Shown piece by piece: positions 20,559 through 28,679 of a DNA stretch of 64,000 nt. The stretch comes from Methylomonas montana (GTDB lineage Bacteria > Pseudomonadota > Gammaproteobacteria > Methylococcales > Methylomonadaceae). The notes beneath the pieces were generated by a model, which saw nothing but the letters and a program-made list of their open reading frames with translations, had not been told where the DNA came from and did not search any database. The translations under genes and the position numbers were made by a program. Location: contig NZ_CP129884.1 of the NCBI RefSeq assembly GCF_030490285.1, positions 806,001 to 870,000 on the forward strand. The letters are read 5' to 3'. How positions within the stretch are numbered: the first letter of the stretch is position 1; the number at the start of each line of letters is the position of its first letter.

Positions 20559-22147
20559 TGAACAAAGGCTACCTCAGCATCGTCCTGCATGCCCATCTGC
20601 CCTATGTGCATCATCCCGAACACGACAGTTTTTTCGAGGAAAACTGGTTGTTCGAAGCCATTACCGAGTGTTATCTGCCGTTGTTGGCGATGCTGGAGCG
20701 TCTGCATTACGATCAAGTGGCTTACCGGCTAACGCTGTCCTTGTCGCCGACCTTGATGACGATGTTGCGCGACCCCTTGTTGCAGAACCGCTATTTGCAC
20801 TATCTGCAGAATCGCCTGGAGTTGGCAGAGCGCGAAGTGGAGCGCACCCGCCGCCTGCCGCAGTTTGCGCCCTTGGCTCAGATGTACCAGCAGTTGTTTC
20901 AGGATGCCTTGTATCGTTACCTGCAGCGCTATCAATGCGATTTGCTGGCGGCGTTTCAACGCCATCAAAGCGCCGGTTGCCTGGAATTGATCACCACGGC
21001 CGCCACGCACGGTTTTTTACCACTGTTGAATGTCAGCCCGGTCTCGGTGCGGAATCAAATTGGTATCGGTGTCGATAGTTTCAAAGCGCAATTCGGCTTT
21101 GCGCCGAGCGGGTTTTGGTTGCCGGAGTGCGGTTATTATCCGGGGGTGGAGCAAATACTGAAGGCTGAAGGCATCCATTATTTCTTTGTGGACAGCCACG
21201 CCATACTGGACGCCAGCCAAGCGCCGCGTCACGGCGTGTATGCGCCGTTGGATTGCGGCAACGCTGTGGCGGCGTTTGGCCGCGACCCTGCGTCATCGCG
21301 GCAGGTGTGGAGCGCTGAGGAAGGATATCCGGGCGACGGTGATTATCGCGAGTATTACCGTGACATCGGCTTCGATCTGCCCTTGGATTACATCGCGCCT
21401 TATATCCTGGACCGGGAAACTCGCATCAATACCGGCATCAAATATTATCGGATTACCGGCGACAAGCAGCCCAAACAGCTATACCAGCCGGAACTGGCCA
21501 AGCTCAAGGTGCGCCAACACGCTGAGGATTTTATCCGCTGCCGCCAACAGCAGATCGCCCGCTTGGCCGAGGAGATGCAACAAGCGCCGATGATAGTCGC
21601 GCCCTACGATGCCGAACTGTTCGGCCACTGGTGGTTCGAGGGGCCGTTGTGGCTGGAGCAGGTGCTGAGATTGGCGGCTCGAAACGATAGCGGTATCCAG
21701 ACCGTTAGTTGCGGCGATTATTTGCAACTGCCCCTGACGCATGTCAAGGCCCAGCCGGCGGCGTCCAGCTGGGGGGAGCACGGCTATTCCAGTTACTGGC
21801 TGAACGACAGCAACGACTGGATCTATCCCCTGCTGCACAAGGCTGCGGCCGAAATGGAAAAACTGGCCGGCGATGTACGCGGCTTCAGCGTCAACGCTTT
21901 GCAACAGCGGGCCCTGAATCAGGCCGCCAGATCATTGTTGTTGGCGCAGGCCTCGGATTGGCCGTTTATCATGAAGGCCGGCACCACCATCGATTATGCC
22001 CGCAAGCGCATCACCGATCATCTGGCCCGCTTCAATTATCTGCACGACGCGATACGCAAGAACCGGATCGATGAACGCTATTTGACGGCGCTGGAGATCA
22101 TGGACGATATTTTTCCAGACATCGACTTTCGCGACTACGCCGCCTAG
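20558..22147 (+). CDS. GH57 1,4-alpha-glucan branching enzyme
   Basis: A 529-residue GH57 enzyme with the C-terminal DUF1957-type region found in GH57 branching enzymes. Conserved region 1 is SIVLHAHLPYVHHPE. The nucleophile Glu is in GFWLPECGYYPG and the acid/base Asp in APYDAELFGHWWFEGP. The active-site loop SWGEHGYSSYWLN and the C-terminal helical domain (KRITDHLARFNYLHD) are also present. The start MNKGYLSIVLHAH overlaps the stop of the DUF4912 gene (ATGA). It duplicates the activity expected of GlgB and may set a different branch length. Confidence 0.9.
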   Translation: MNKGYLSIVLHAHLPYVHHPEHDSFFEENWLFEAITECYLPLLAMLERLHYDQVAYRLTLSLSPTLMTMLRDPLLQNRYLHYLQNRLELAEREVERTRRLPQFAPLAQMYQQLFQDALYRYLQRYQCDLLAAFQRHQSAGCLELITTAATHGFLPLLNVSPVSVRNQIGIGVDSFKAQFGFAPSGFWLPECGYYPGVEQILKAEGIHYFFVDSHAILDASQAPRHGVYAPLDCGNAVAAFGRDPASSRQVWSAEEGYPGDGDYREYYRDIGFDLPLDYIAPYILDRETRINTGIKYYRITGDKQPKQLYQPELAKLKVRQHAEDFIRCRQQQIARLAEEMQQAPMIVAPYDAELFGHWWFEGPLWLEQVLRLAARNDSGIQTVSCGDYLQLPLTHVKAQPAASSWGEHGYSSYWLNDSNDWIYPLLHKAAAEMEKLAGDVRGFSVNALQQRALNQAARSLLLAQASDWPFIMKAGTTIDYARKRITDHLARFNYLHDAIRKNRIDERYLTALEIMDDIFPDIDFRDYAA

Positions 22148-22206
22148 ACTACCGCCGCTTGTGGTGGTGGACGGGATGACGCTTAAACAACTCTTCGGAG
22201 GGAGCT

Positions 22207-23700
22207 ATGGATAACATTCAGCTGTTGTATGTAGCCAATAACATCACCGGCAAAGCTGCTGCTAGACAGCAATCCTTGCTGTTTCTGATGCGGGTGGCGA
22301 ATCTGGGTTATCACAAACAGGTCGAGGTGGTTTGGTCCGGCGAGGATGGGGCATGGCAACATCTGCCGGCGGTCTATTGCTGCACGGCGGATGGCTGGGA
22401 ATATTGGTTGGCGGAGATTTCTTTTCCGCCGCAGGCACATGCCACATTACCGGGCGATATCCGTTTCTCATTGCATGCGCAAGGCGAGGGCGGCGAGTTC
22501 TGGGACAACAATGAGGGCGGCGACTATTTCATCGGTGCCGGCAGCGGCAGTCGCTTGGCCGTCGGCATACCTTTATTGCAATTATATCCGGGCGAGCGTC
22601 TCAACGACCGCCAGCAGTCGTTGCCGATTAAATTGGCGGTGGATGCGGCGCTGGCCGTCGAAAAGGTCATCATCCATTGGACCACCGACGATTGGCGACA
22701 TACTCATAAAACAGTCTGCCGGCGTCAGGCTCTGAAAAAATCGGCCAGCAAAGCTGGCTATGCCGGTCTGCATGCCGCTCAGCTTTGGACGGGTCGAATC
22801 CGGGTGGGCGAGGCGTTTCGCGTGCAATACAGCATTTGCTGCGAAAGCAAGGACCGCACGCTGTGGGACAACAACGCCGGTCAAAATTATGTTCTGAGCC
22901 GGGCGCCATTAAAACTGTTGATCCTGAATCTGCATTGTTACCAGGAAGACGAACAGGATAGGAAATTCTGGCAAATCGCCAGAGCCATCAATGAATTGGA
23001 TGTCGATGTGGTGTGCTTGCAGGAAGTGGCCGAATATTGGAATAACGGTCACGGCGACTGGTCGTCGAATTCCGCGAATATCATCAACAAGCGCTTGCCT
23101 AAACCGTTTCATCTTTACAGCGATTGGTCGCATCTGGGCTTTGACAAGTACCGTGAAGGGGTGGCCATTCTTAGCCGTTATCCCTTGGCCGAGCAAGAGG
23201 CTCGGTATGTCTCCGAAAGCTGGGACGCATATAGCATCCATTCCCGAAAAGTGGTGTCGGCGCGAATTACGGTGCCGTATATCGGCAGCATCAATGTGTT
23301 CTCCGCGCATTTGAGCTGGTGGGAAGATGGTTTTGAGCAGCAATTTCAACAGCTGGCGACTTGGGCCGACAGCAAGCGCGGTCCGGATAGCGATGCCACC
23401 TTGCTGTGCGGCGACTTTAATATCGCCGCCGGTTCGACCGGTTATCAACTGGTGGTGAAAGGTCTGCAGTACGAAGACCAATATCTGGCCGCCAATGCGC
23501 CGGCCTTGTTCCAGCAAATTTTTCGGGTCAATGACCCGCATTGGCGGGATTATCTGGCGGACGATTACCGAATCGATTACATTTTTATGAACAAAGGCAG
23601 CGCCTTGCGGGTTTGCTCGGCCCGAACCGTATTTACCGAGCAGGATTACGGGCAAGTATCCGATCATTGCGGTTATTTGATGACATTTGAGCCGCAATAG
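22207..23700 (+). CDS. Two CBM21-like glycogen-binding domains fused to an endonuclease/exonuclease/phosphatase domain
   Basis: A 497-residue cytoplasmic protein. Residues 1-115 and 130-232 each look like a carbohydrate-binding module 21: both end in the family motif, FWDNNEGGDYFIG (98-110) and LWDNNAGQNYVL (219-230). Residues 235-497 are an EEP fold with the metal Glu in CLQEV (about 273), GDFNIAAG and a final VSDHCGY. A strong GGAGGGAG site precedes the start. It lies 59 bp after the GH57 branching enzyme and 61 bp before a PLD-like gene. The glucan-binding half suggests the phosphoesterase half acts on, or is tethered to, glycogen; its substrate is unknown. Confidence 0.85.
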   Translation: MDNIQLLYVANNITGKAAARQQSLLFLMRVANLGYHKQVEVVWSGEDGAWQHLPAVYCCTADGWEYWLAEISFPPQAHATLPGDIRFSLHAQGEGGEFWDNNEGGDYFIGAGSGSRLAVGIPLLQLYPGERLNDRQQSLPIKLAVDAALAVEKVIIHWTTDDWRHTHKTVCRRQALKKSASKAGYAGLHAAQLWTGRIRVGEAFRVQYSICCESKDRTLWDNNAGQNYVLSRAPLKLLILNLHCYQEDEQDRKFWQIARAINELDVDVVCLQEVAEYWNNGHGDWSSNSANIINKRLPKPFHLYSDWSHLGFDKYREGVAILSRYPLAEQEARYVSESWDAYSIHSRKVVSARITVPYIGSINVFSAHLSWWEDGFEQQFQQLATWADSKRGPDSDATLLCGDFNIAAGSTGYQLVVKGLQYEDQYLAANAPALFQQIFRVNDPHWRDYLADDYRIDYIFMNKGSALRVCSARTVFTEQDYGQVSDHCGYLMTFEPQ

Positions 23701-23761
23701 AGCGAATCGTTTCGGCGATTTTTACGATTGATTTTAAGCTGGTTAGACTAGGCAACACGAT

Positions 23762-25357
23762 ATGCAAGTAGCAGAACACTACGCCAAACCGGTATTTGGC
23801 AAATTGGGCGGATATTTCCAGCGCGGTAACGACTTTAGAGAAAGCTTCGATATCCGCTGGGGCAAGATCGACTTCGACATGTGGCACGGCATCAACGCTA
23901 ATTTGAAAGTGGTGCTGAAAGTGTACCGGGAGTCGATTTGCGAGACCTATATCGTCGATACCGATGCTTACGACGTGGAATGGGACAGGCACAAACGCTC
24001 GACCCGCGATTTTTATGTGCTGCCGTATTCCGGACAATTCGGCAGGATCAATTGCATCAAATTTTCCTTTATCGTCCATCTCGGCGAACATTCGATCGCC
24101 TCGCGCCACGATTATATTTTCATGGATGGCGATCAGTTGCAGGATAACCATCCACAGCAGCAGCGCCGGATTACTGAGCACTGGGCCACGCCCAATCACT
24201 TCCGCGCTTACGAGTTGGATGCAGGTCAACTGCAAGGCGATGTCGATTGGTACAACCAGCATTTCGAGTCTTTGCAACTGACGCCCAAGTTCACCAAGGG
24301 CCAGCAACATCATCCTTATCATCCCAAACGCTTTATCCACGATCATATCGACAAGGTGATCGCCAGCAAGCGCGACCATCCCGAGCGCTTGTCCACCATC
24401 AAGGTCAGCGTCGATTGCATCGACGACGGCGATTTCATCAATCATCTGATCCACGCCAGTCAGCAAGGCGTTTGGGTGCAATGCGTCGTCGACTGGCGGA
24501 AGATGACGCTGACCAACAGCCAACATTATGCTCGGCTGAAACGGTCCGGCATCGAGTTGATCGGGGTATTCTGCACGCCAAAACACCACTTGATCGAAGT
24601 GGAACCGGACATGCACACCAAATTCGTGATATTCAATGATGATGATTGCATCATCGGCTCGTTCAACATCACCTTCGACCGTTGGTGGGCGAATTGGGAA
24701 TCGGGGATGAGTTTCCATTCCAAAGGGGTTTGCCGCTTACTGGATAATATTTTCCAGAGCCAGCGCGGCGGGGTGATCCAAAAATACGGCGTCGATCCGC
24801 TCAGCCCGTTCAATCTGCTGTATACCTTCGGCAGGCAGACCATGGCCAACGGCAAGGTCTACCGGCCGCATCATGCGATACTGGCCGAAATCCACCGCGC
24901 CCGCCGTTCGTTGAAGCTTTGTCTGTTTTTGATCGGCGATTTGCTGGGCGACTATCACGACAGCGTGGTCAATGCCTTGATTCAGGCCCGCGACCGCGGC
25001 GTGGACGTGCAGTTGCTGTTCAACGGCCATCTGGCCCGGCAAGGCAAGATCGGCGTCGAACGCAGCATGGCAGACGAACTGGCCCGGCCATTGCTGCCGG
25101 CCGTTCAGCGCTTGCGCGACGCCGGTATTCGCGTCGGCTTGGTTTACGGCCAGGACGATTTGCCGGTGCCCTATTCGCCGATACACAGCAAATATTGCAT
25201 CATCGACGACTACATCGTCATCGACGGCAGTTTCAACTGGTACAACACCTCGGTGTTTTCCCACGACTTGATCGTCGTCGCCGCCAACCGCGACGTGGCC
25301 CAGCCCTATCTATACGAGTTTGGGCAGATTCAAAGGTTGTTCAGGGTGTTTTACTGA
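23762..25357 (+). CDS. Phospholipase D-like protein with two HKD regions
   Basis: A 531-residue protein of the PLD superfamily, which includes phosphodiesterases, nucleases and phospholipid synthases. The second HKD motif is canonical (HSKYCIIDD, near residue 477). The first (HTKFVIFNDDD, near 284) has Asn where the Asp is expected, with Asp one residue later, and is followed by the usual GSFN. Residues 1-130 form an extra domain rich in beta strands that I do not recognise. No signal peptide. It follows the CBM21-EEP gene closely, so two phosphodiesterase-type proteins sit together in a glycogen cluster. Confidence 0.82.
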   Translation: MQVAEHYAKPVFGKLGGYFQRGNDFRESFDIRWGKIDFDMWHGINANLKVVLKVYRESICETYIVDTDAYDVEWDRHKRSTRDFYVLPYSGQFGRINCIKFSFIVHLGEHSIASRHDYIFMDGDQLQDNHPQQQRRITEHWATPNHFRAYELDAGQLQGDVDWYNQHFESLQLTPKFTKGQQHHPYHPKRFIHDHIDKVIASKRDHPERLSTIKVSVDCIDDGDFINHLIHASQQGVWVQCVVDWRKMTLTNSQHYARLKRSGIELIGVFCTPKHHLIEVEPDMHTKFVIFNDDDCIIGSFNITFDRWWANWESGMSFHSKGVCRLLDNIFQSQRGGVIQKYGVDPLSPFNLLYTFGRQTMANGKVYRPHHAILAEIHRARRSLKLCLFLIGDLLGDYHDSVVNALIQARDRGVDVQLLFNGHLARQGKIGVERSMADELARPLLPAVQRLRDAGIRVGLVYGQDDLPVPYSPIHSKYCIIDDYIVIDGSFNWYNTSVFSHDLIVVAANRDVAQPYLYEFGQIQRLFRVFY

Positions 25358-25544
25358 TCGGAGTACGCGAAGCTAAATTGCACGCTGGACGACGCTTTAC
25401 GAAGACACCGGACCGGGAACGCGCCAGAAGCGATTTTCGGGCAGGTTGGATGATATGCAGAAGCGAAAAATTCTTGTAATTCGCAAGTTTATTGTTGGTA
25501 CCCAAATTTCGTGGTAGTTATATGGTTAACGGCTTAATAACTTG

Positions 25545-26343
25545 TTATGCCTCAGAGGCTGCCAATGGATGAACCGTTCGAGATAGAAGCACGCGGCGCT
25601 GCGGAGGGAATCAATCCGATGTTCGGTGAGTGGAGCCAAAAGTTCGATCTGGAGCCGGTTTCATATTCGAATCCAGGCCCGGCTCGTGCCGAGTTCAGGC
25701 AAGCAATTCGTGATCAACTGAAAAACAAGTTTGTGTTCGTTGGCGAGGTAAGGCTGACGGTTACGCTCTACCTCGACGAACAGAAGATGCTCGAAACGCC
25801 GGCTTATGGAGACCTCGATAACTACGCGAAACAACTCCTTGACTCGATAAAGGGGCATGGCGGCTTGTTCATTGATGACTGCCAAGTGCAACGCCTCGAC
25901 ATTTCGTGGGTGGATGTTCCGTATGGTGCTCACTTCGAGATTGAGATCAGATCTGGTCCCGATGATTTTCTGCCCGAGCCGCTAAAGCTCTATGAAATGC
26001 CAGATGGGCTCTACTACCCAATTTCGGCACAGGTTTGGACGCAAAGCGGTTTGATTGAGGTCCAAGATGATTCAGTCCACGTCATGGCAGAAGCCTTGGC
26101 TGCGATGACGAAGGCAAAGAAGGCTTTGCGTCATAAGCTCCGTCAAGATGGAGCGCCGCAATTTCGTGCCTTCCAGTTTGGGAAATACGTCTCGCCGGTT
26201 CTTATGGGTTTCCATCGGAGCCGTGTCGTTGGTTCAGGCTACGAACTTGTAAGTCGTGCCACATGGGAAAACTCTCTGGGGCATAACCCTGCGGTCCAGG
26301 GGACGCTGCGCGATAAAGCCGCGCAGCGTCCCTGACCTCCACG
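25545..26343 (+). mobile_element. Integron-type gene cassette carrying a RusA-like gene
   Basis: The segment starts within GTTATGC (25,544-25,550) and ends at the G of GTTAGGC (26,343-26,349). The attC site at its end opens with GCATAAC, the exact complement of GTTATGC, as expected for a circular cassette carrying its own attC. It holds one gene in the orientation of the attC. No integron integrase is visible in the window. Confidence 0.7.
25547..26335 (+). CDS. RusA-like Holliday junction resolvase family protein
   Basis: A 262-residue cassette gene. Residues about 40-130 resemble the RusA fold: the acidic motif YGDLDNYAKQLLDS and, about 15 residues later, LFIDDCQVQRLDISW match the DLDN and DD residues that bind metal in RusA. 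The C-terminal half (about 145-262) is not part of RusA and is unfamiliar. The first ATG lies two bases inside the cassette boundary; MDEPFEIEA six codons later is an alternative start. The 3' end runs into the attC stem, so the last residues are encoded by the recombination site. Confidence 0.65.
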   Translation: MPQRLPMDEPFEIEARGAAEGINPMFGEWSQKFDLEPVSYSNPGPARAEFRQAIRDQLKNKFVFVGEVRLTVTLYLDEQKMLETPAYGDLDNYAKQLLDSIKGHGGLFIDDCQVQRLDISWVDVPYGAHFEIEIRSGPDDFLPEPLKLYEMPDGLYYPISAQVWTQSGLIEVQDDSVHVMAEALAAMTKAKKALRHKLRQDGAPQFRAFQFGKYVSPVLMGFHRSRVVGSGYELVSRATWENSLGHNPAVQGTLRDKAAQRP

Positions 26344-26349
26344 TTAGGC
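26281..26349 (+). other. attC recombination site
   Basis: The 69-bp site opens with GCATAAC and ends with GTTAGGC. Its two halves pair through GGTC-AGGG-ACGCTGCGCG, with unpaired bulges and a short ATAAAGC loop. Bulged pairing and the terminal GTT are the defining features of attC sites used by integron integrases. Confidence 0.75.
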
Positions 26350-26352
26350 GGA

Positions 26353-26439
26353 ATGGCATACCAATTTGCAATTGAATCAGAAGCGTTGAAGCGCTTTTAT
26401 GGTGCGTATTCGTCATTACTGGAGGAAATGATGGTATAA
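26353..26439 (+). CDS. Short open frame at the head of the second cassette
   Basis: A 28-codon frame (MAYQFAIESEALKRFYGAYS and eight more residues) starts four bases after the cassette boundary. It may be the start of a gene truncated by deletion, or a leader ORF of the kind found at cassette starts. I see no clear ribosome-binding site and no family. Confidence 0.25.
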   Translation: MAYQFAIESEALKRFYGAYSSLLEEMMV

Positions 26440-26517
26440 ATCTCTATGCAGGAAAAACCGGAGATAATCGTGAAGGCTGCAATCCGATCAGCGCGCATCA
26501 AGGATATTATTTAGAAA

Positions 26518-26757
26518 ATGAGTCCAACTGTTTTTCGCGAAAGTGGCTTCCGGTTTTATTTCTTCTCGCGTGAGGAATCCAGAATGCATGTCCATGTTCA
26601 AAGCCAAAATGGAGAAGCAAAATTTTGGCTTGAACCCAAAATCGAACTTGCACAACACATTGGGCTTTCCCAGCACGAAATCAACCAAGCAATTCGCTTA
26701 GTTCAGGAGCACGAAAATGAAATCCGCAACGCGTGGCTTAAACACTTCCCTAGTTGA
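26518..26757 (+). CDS. DUF4160 family protein
   Basis: A 79-residue protein matching DUF4160: it opens with SPTVFRESGFRFYFFSREE, has the HVHVQSQNGEAKFWLEP core, and ends in a helix with EIRNAWLKHF. DUF4160 proteins are usually encoded just before a DUF2442 protein, as here, often in cassettes and islands. The pair has been suggested to behave like a toxin-antitoxin module, which is unproven. It overlaps the next gene by 41 bp. The region is more AT-rich than the flanking chromosome. Confidence 0.82.
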   Translation: MSPTVFRESGFRFYFFSREESRMHVHVQSQNGEAKFWLEPKIELAQHIGLSQHEINQAIRLVQEHENEIRNAWLKHFPS

Positions 26758-26986
26758 AGTAACCAATATCTCTAAACATGGTTTCTGGCTTTTGCTAGAG
26801 GACGAAGAGCTGTTTCTTCCGTTCTCCGACTTTCCTTGGTTTCAAAATGCCGCAGTCGGGAGGATTCTTAATGTCGAGCTTCCTTCATCAAACCATTTAT
26901 ATTGGCCCGAGTTAGATGTGGACTTGGCTGTTGAATCTATACGTCATCCTGAGAAATTTCCGCTGGTGAGCAAAGCCAATGCCTAA
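26717..26986 (+). CDS. DUF2442 family protein
   Basis: An 89-residue protein of DUF2442, with LVEVTNISKHGFWLLLEDEE, FLPFSDFPWFQ and the C-terminal LYWPELDVDLAVESIRHPEK all typical. It overlaps the DUF4160 gene by 41 bp in another frame, so translation is probably coupled. Its 3' end abuts the next attC-like sequence (GCCTAAC at 26,981), which identifies the pair as the content of a second cassette. Confidence 0.85.
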   Translation: MKSATRGLNTSLVEVTNISKHGFWLLLEDEELFLPFSDFPWFQNAAVGRILNVELPSSNHLYWPELDVDLAVESIRHPEKFPLVSKANA

Positions 26987-27150
26987 CCCAACGCTCCAGA
27001 GCACTGTAATGGTTTGATCCTGCCAACCTCGGCAGACGGCGCGATCACATTGACTGCGCGGGCGTGGGCGGTTCGGGGCAAGGTCTCGGTTTAGCAGATG
27101 CCCAACCAGCGCTCCTGCGTTCGCCCCGCAAGCAGCGCGCTGCATAACTA
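26981..27150. other. Degenerate attC-like sequence at the end of the cassette array
   Basis: GCCTAAC at 26,981-26,987 is the expected 5' end of the attC belonging to the second cassette, whose own start is TTAGGC. No matching 3' half follows. GCCCAAC near 27,098 and GCATAAC near 27,143 look like further 5' attC ends. The stretch seems to be the eroded tail of a cassette array. Confidence 0.45.
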
Positions 27151-27268
27151 TCCCGAAAGTCGGCTTGACTCTATATCCTCCGGCAGATGCGGTGTTTTGG
27201 CTTTCGATCAAGTATCATCGAGCAATTACCTCAATTTGATGCGTTTAGACGTAGGGATAAAAATTTAG

Positions 27269-28636
27269 ATGGCTAAAAAACCTAAATCCGCCTACGTCTG
27301 CACCGAGTGCGGCGCGGACTATCCAGGTTGGTCCGGGCAATGTAATCAATGCGGTGCCTGGAATACTATCAAGGAAGTCAAACTAGGCAGCGGCAAGGCG
27401 GCGCGCGACAACTCCGGTTATGCCGGCAGCCGCAGCGAAGTGCATTTGTTGTCGGAAGTGAATCTGGCCCAAGCCGAGCGGATTTCCACCGGCCTGGCCG
27501 AATTCGACCGGGTGTTGGGCGGCGGCATCGTTACCGGCAGCGTGGTGTTGATCGGCGGCGCGCCGGGAGCCGGCAAGAGCACCATTCTGCTACAAGCCAT
27601 CGCCCACATTGCTCAGCAGCTGCCGGTGTTGTATGTGTCCGGCGAGGAATCGCTACAACAAATCGCCGAACGCGCTCATCGGCTGGGGCTGAAAACCGCC
27701 GGCATCAAGATGTTGGCCGAGACCTCGGTGCAACAAATTTGTCAGGTACTGGACGAAGAACAGCCCAAGGTGGTGATCATCGATTCGATCCAGGTGATGT
27801 ATACCGCCGATTCCGACTCGGCGCCGGGCTCGGTGTCGCAGGTGCGGGAAACCGCCAGTTATTTGACCCAATACGCCAAGCGTAGCGGTGTGTCGATTTT
27901 CATGGTCGGCCATGTCACCAAAGACCAATCGCTGGCCGGGCCGATGACCTTAAGTCATATCGTCGATGCCCAGGTAGTGTTGTCATCGACCGACGATTCG
28001 CGTTTCAGAGTGCTGCGCGCCGACAAAAACCGCTTCGGCAGCGTCGGCGAACTGGGTTTTTTTGCGATGGAAAGTAGCGGTTTGAAGGAAGTGAAAAATC
28101 CCTCGGCAATGTTTTTATCACGCGCCGAAAAGCCGTCGCCGGGCAGCGTGGTGACGGTGTTGTGGGAAGGCACCCGGCCTTTGCTGGTGGAGATTCAAGC
28201 CTTGGTGACCGAAAGCCAGTACGGCAATCCACGCAGGCTGGCGGTGGGTCTGGATCAAAATCGGCTGGCGATGCTGTTGGCGGTGTTGTCGCGCCACGGC
28301 GGCATTTTTACCGGTAACGACGAAATCTACGCCAACGTGGTCGGTGGCATCAAGGTCAGCGAAACCAGCAGCGACCTGGCGATCATGATCGGCGTGGTGT
28401 CCAGCTTGCGCGACCGCATCATTCCTTACGACACGGTGTTTTTTGGCGAAGTAGGCTTGAACGGCGAGATTCGCCCGGTCGCCAACGGCCATGCCCGCCT
28501 TAACGAAGCGGCCAAGCACGGTTTCAAGCGCGCGGTCATCCCGAAAAGCAACAAGCCCAAGGACGCTGTAAAGAATTTACAGATCCACGCGGTCAGCAAT
28601 ATTCAAGAAGCGCTGGCGGTGCTGGCGGATTTATAA
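27269..28636 (+). CDS. radA: DNA repair protein RadA
   Basis: RecA-family branch-migration helicase in recombinational repair. The 455-residue length is normal. The N-terminal zinc finger CTECGADYPGWSGQCNQCG, the Walker A GGAPGAGKST, the RadA-specific DKNRFGSVGE motif and the C-terminal Lon-protease-like domain (GEVGLNGEIRPVANG) are all intact. It stands next to the cassette array and marks the return to chromosomal sequence. Confidence 0.97.
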   Translation: MAKKPKSAYVCTECGADYPGWSGQCNQCGAWNTIKEVKLGSGKAARDNSGYAGSRSEVHLLSEVNLAQAERISTGLAEFDRVLGGGIVTGSVVLIGGAPGAGKSTILLQAIAHIAQQLPVLYVSGEESLQQIAERAHRLGLKTAGIKMLAETSVQQICQVLDEEQPKVVIIDSIQVMYTADSDSAPGSVSQVRETASYLTQYAKRSGVSIFMVGHVTKDQSLAGPMTLSHIVDAQVVLSSTDDSRFRVLRADKNRFGSVGELGFFAMESSGLKEVKNPSAMFLSRAEKPSPGSVVTVLWEGTRPLLVEIQALVTESQYGNPRRLAVGLDQNRLAMLLAVLSRHGGIFTGNDEIYANVVGGIKVSETSSDLAIMIGVVSSLRDRIIPYDTVFFGEVGLNGEIRPVANGHARLNEAAKHGFKRAVIPKSNKPKDAVKNLQIHAVSNIQEALAVLADL

Positions 28637-28679
28637 CTGTCGCTAACCATTTAGGCGATAAACTTCGTCAGGGAACGAT

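Noticed and set aside
23633-24718. 361-codon open frame opposite the PLD-like gene
   Set aside because: The opposite strand encodes two well-supported proteins, and this frame looks like a reverse-strand shadow.
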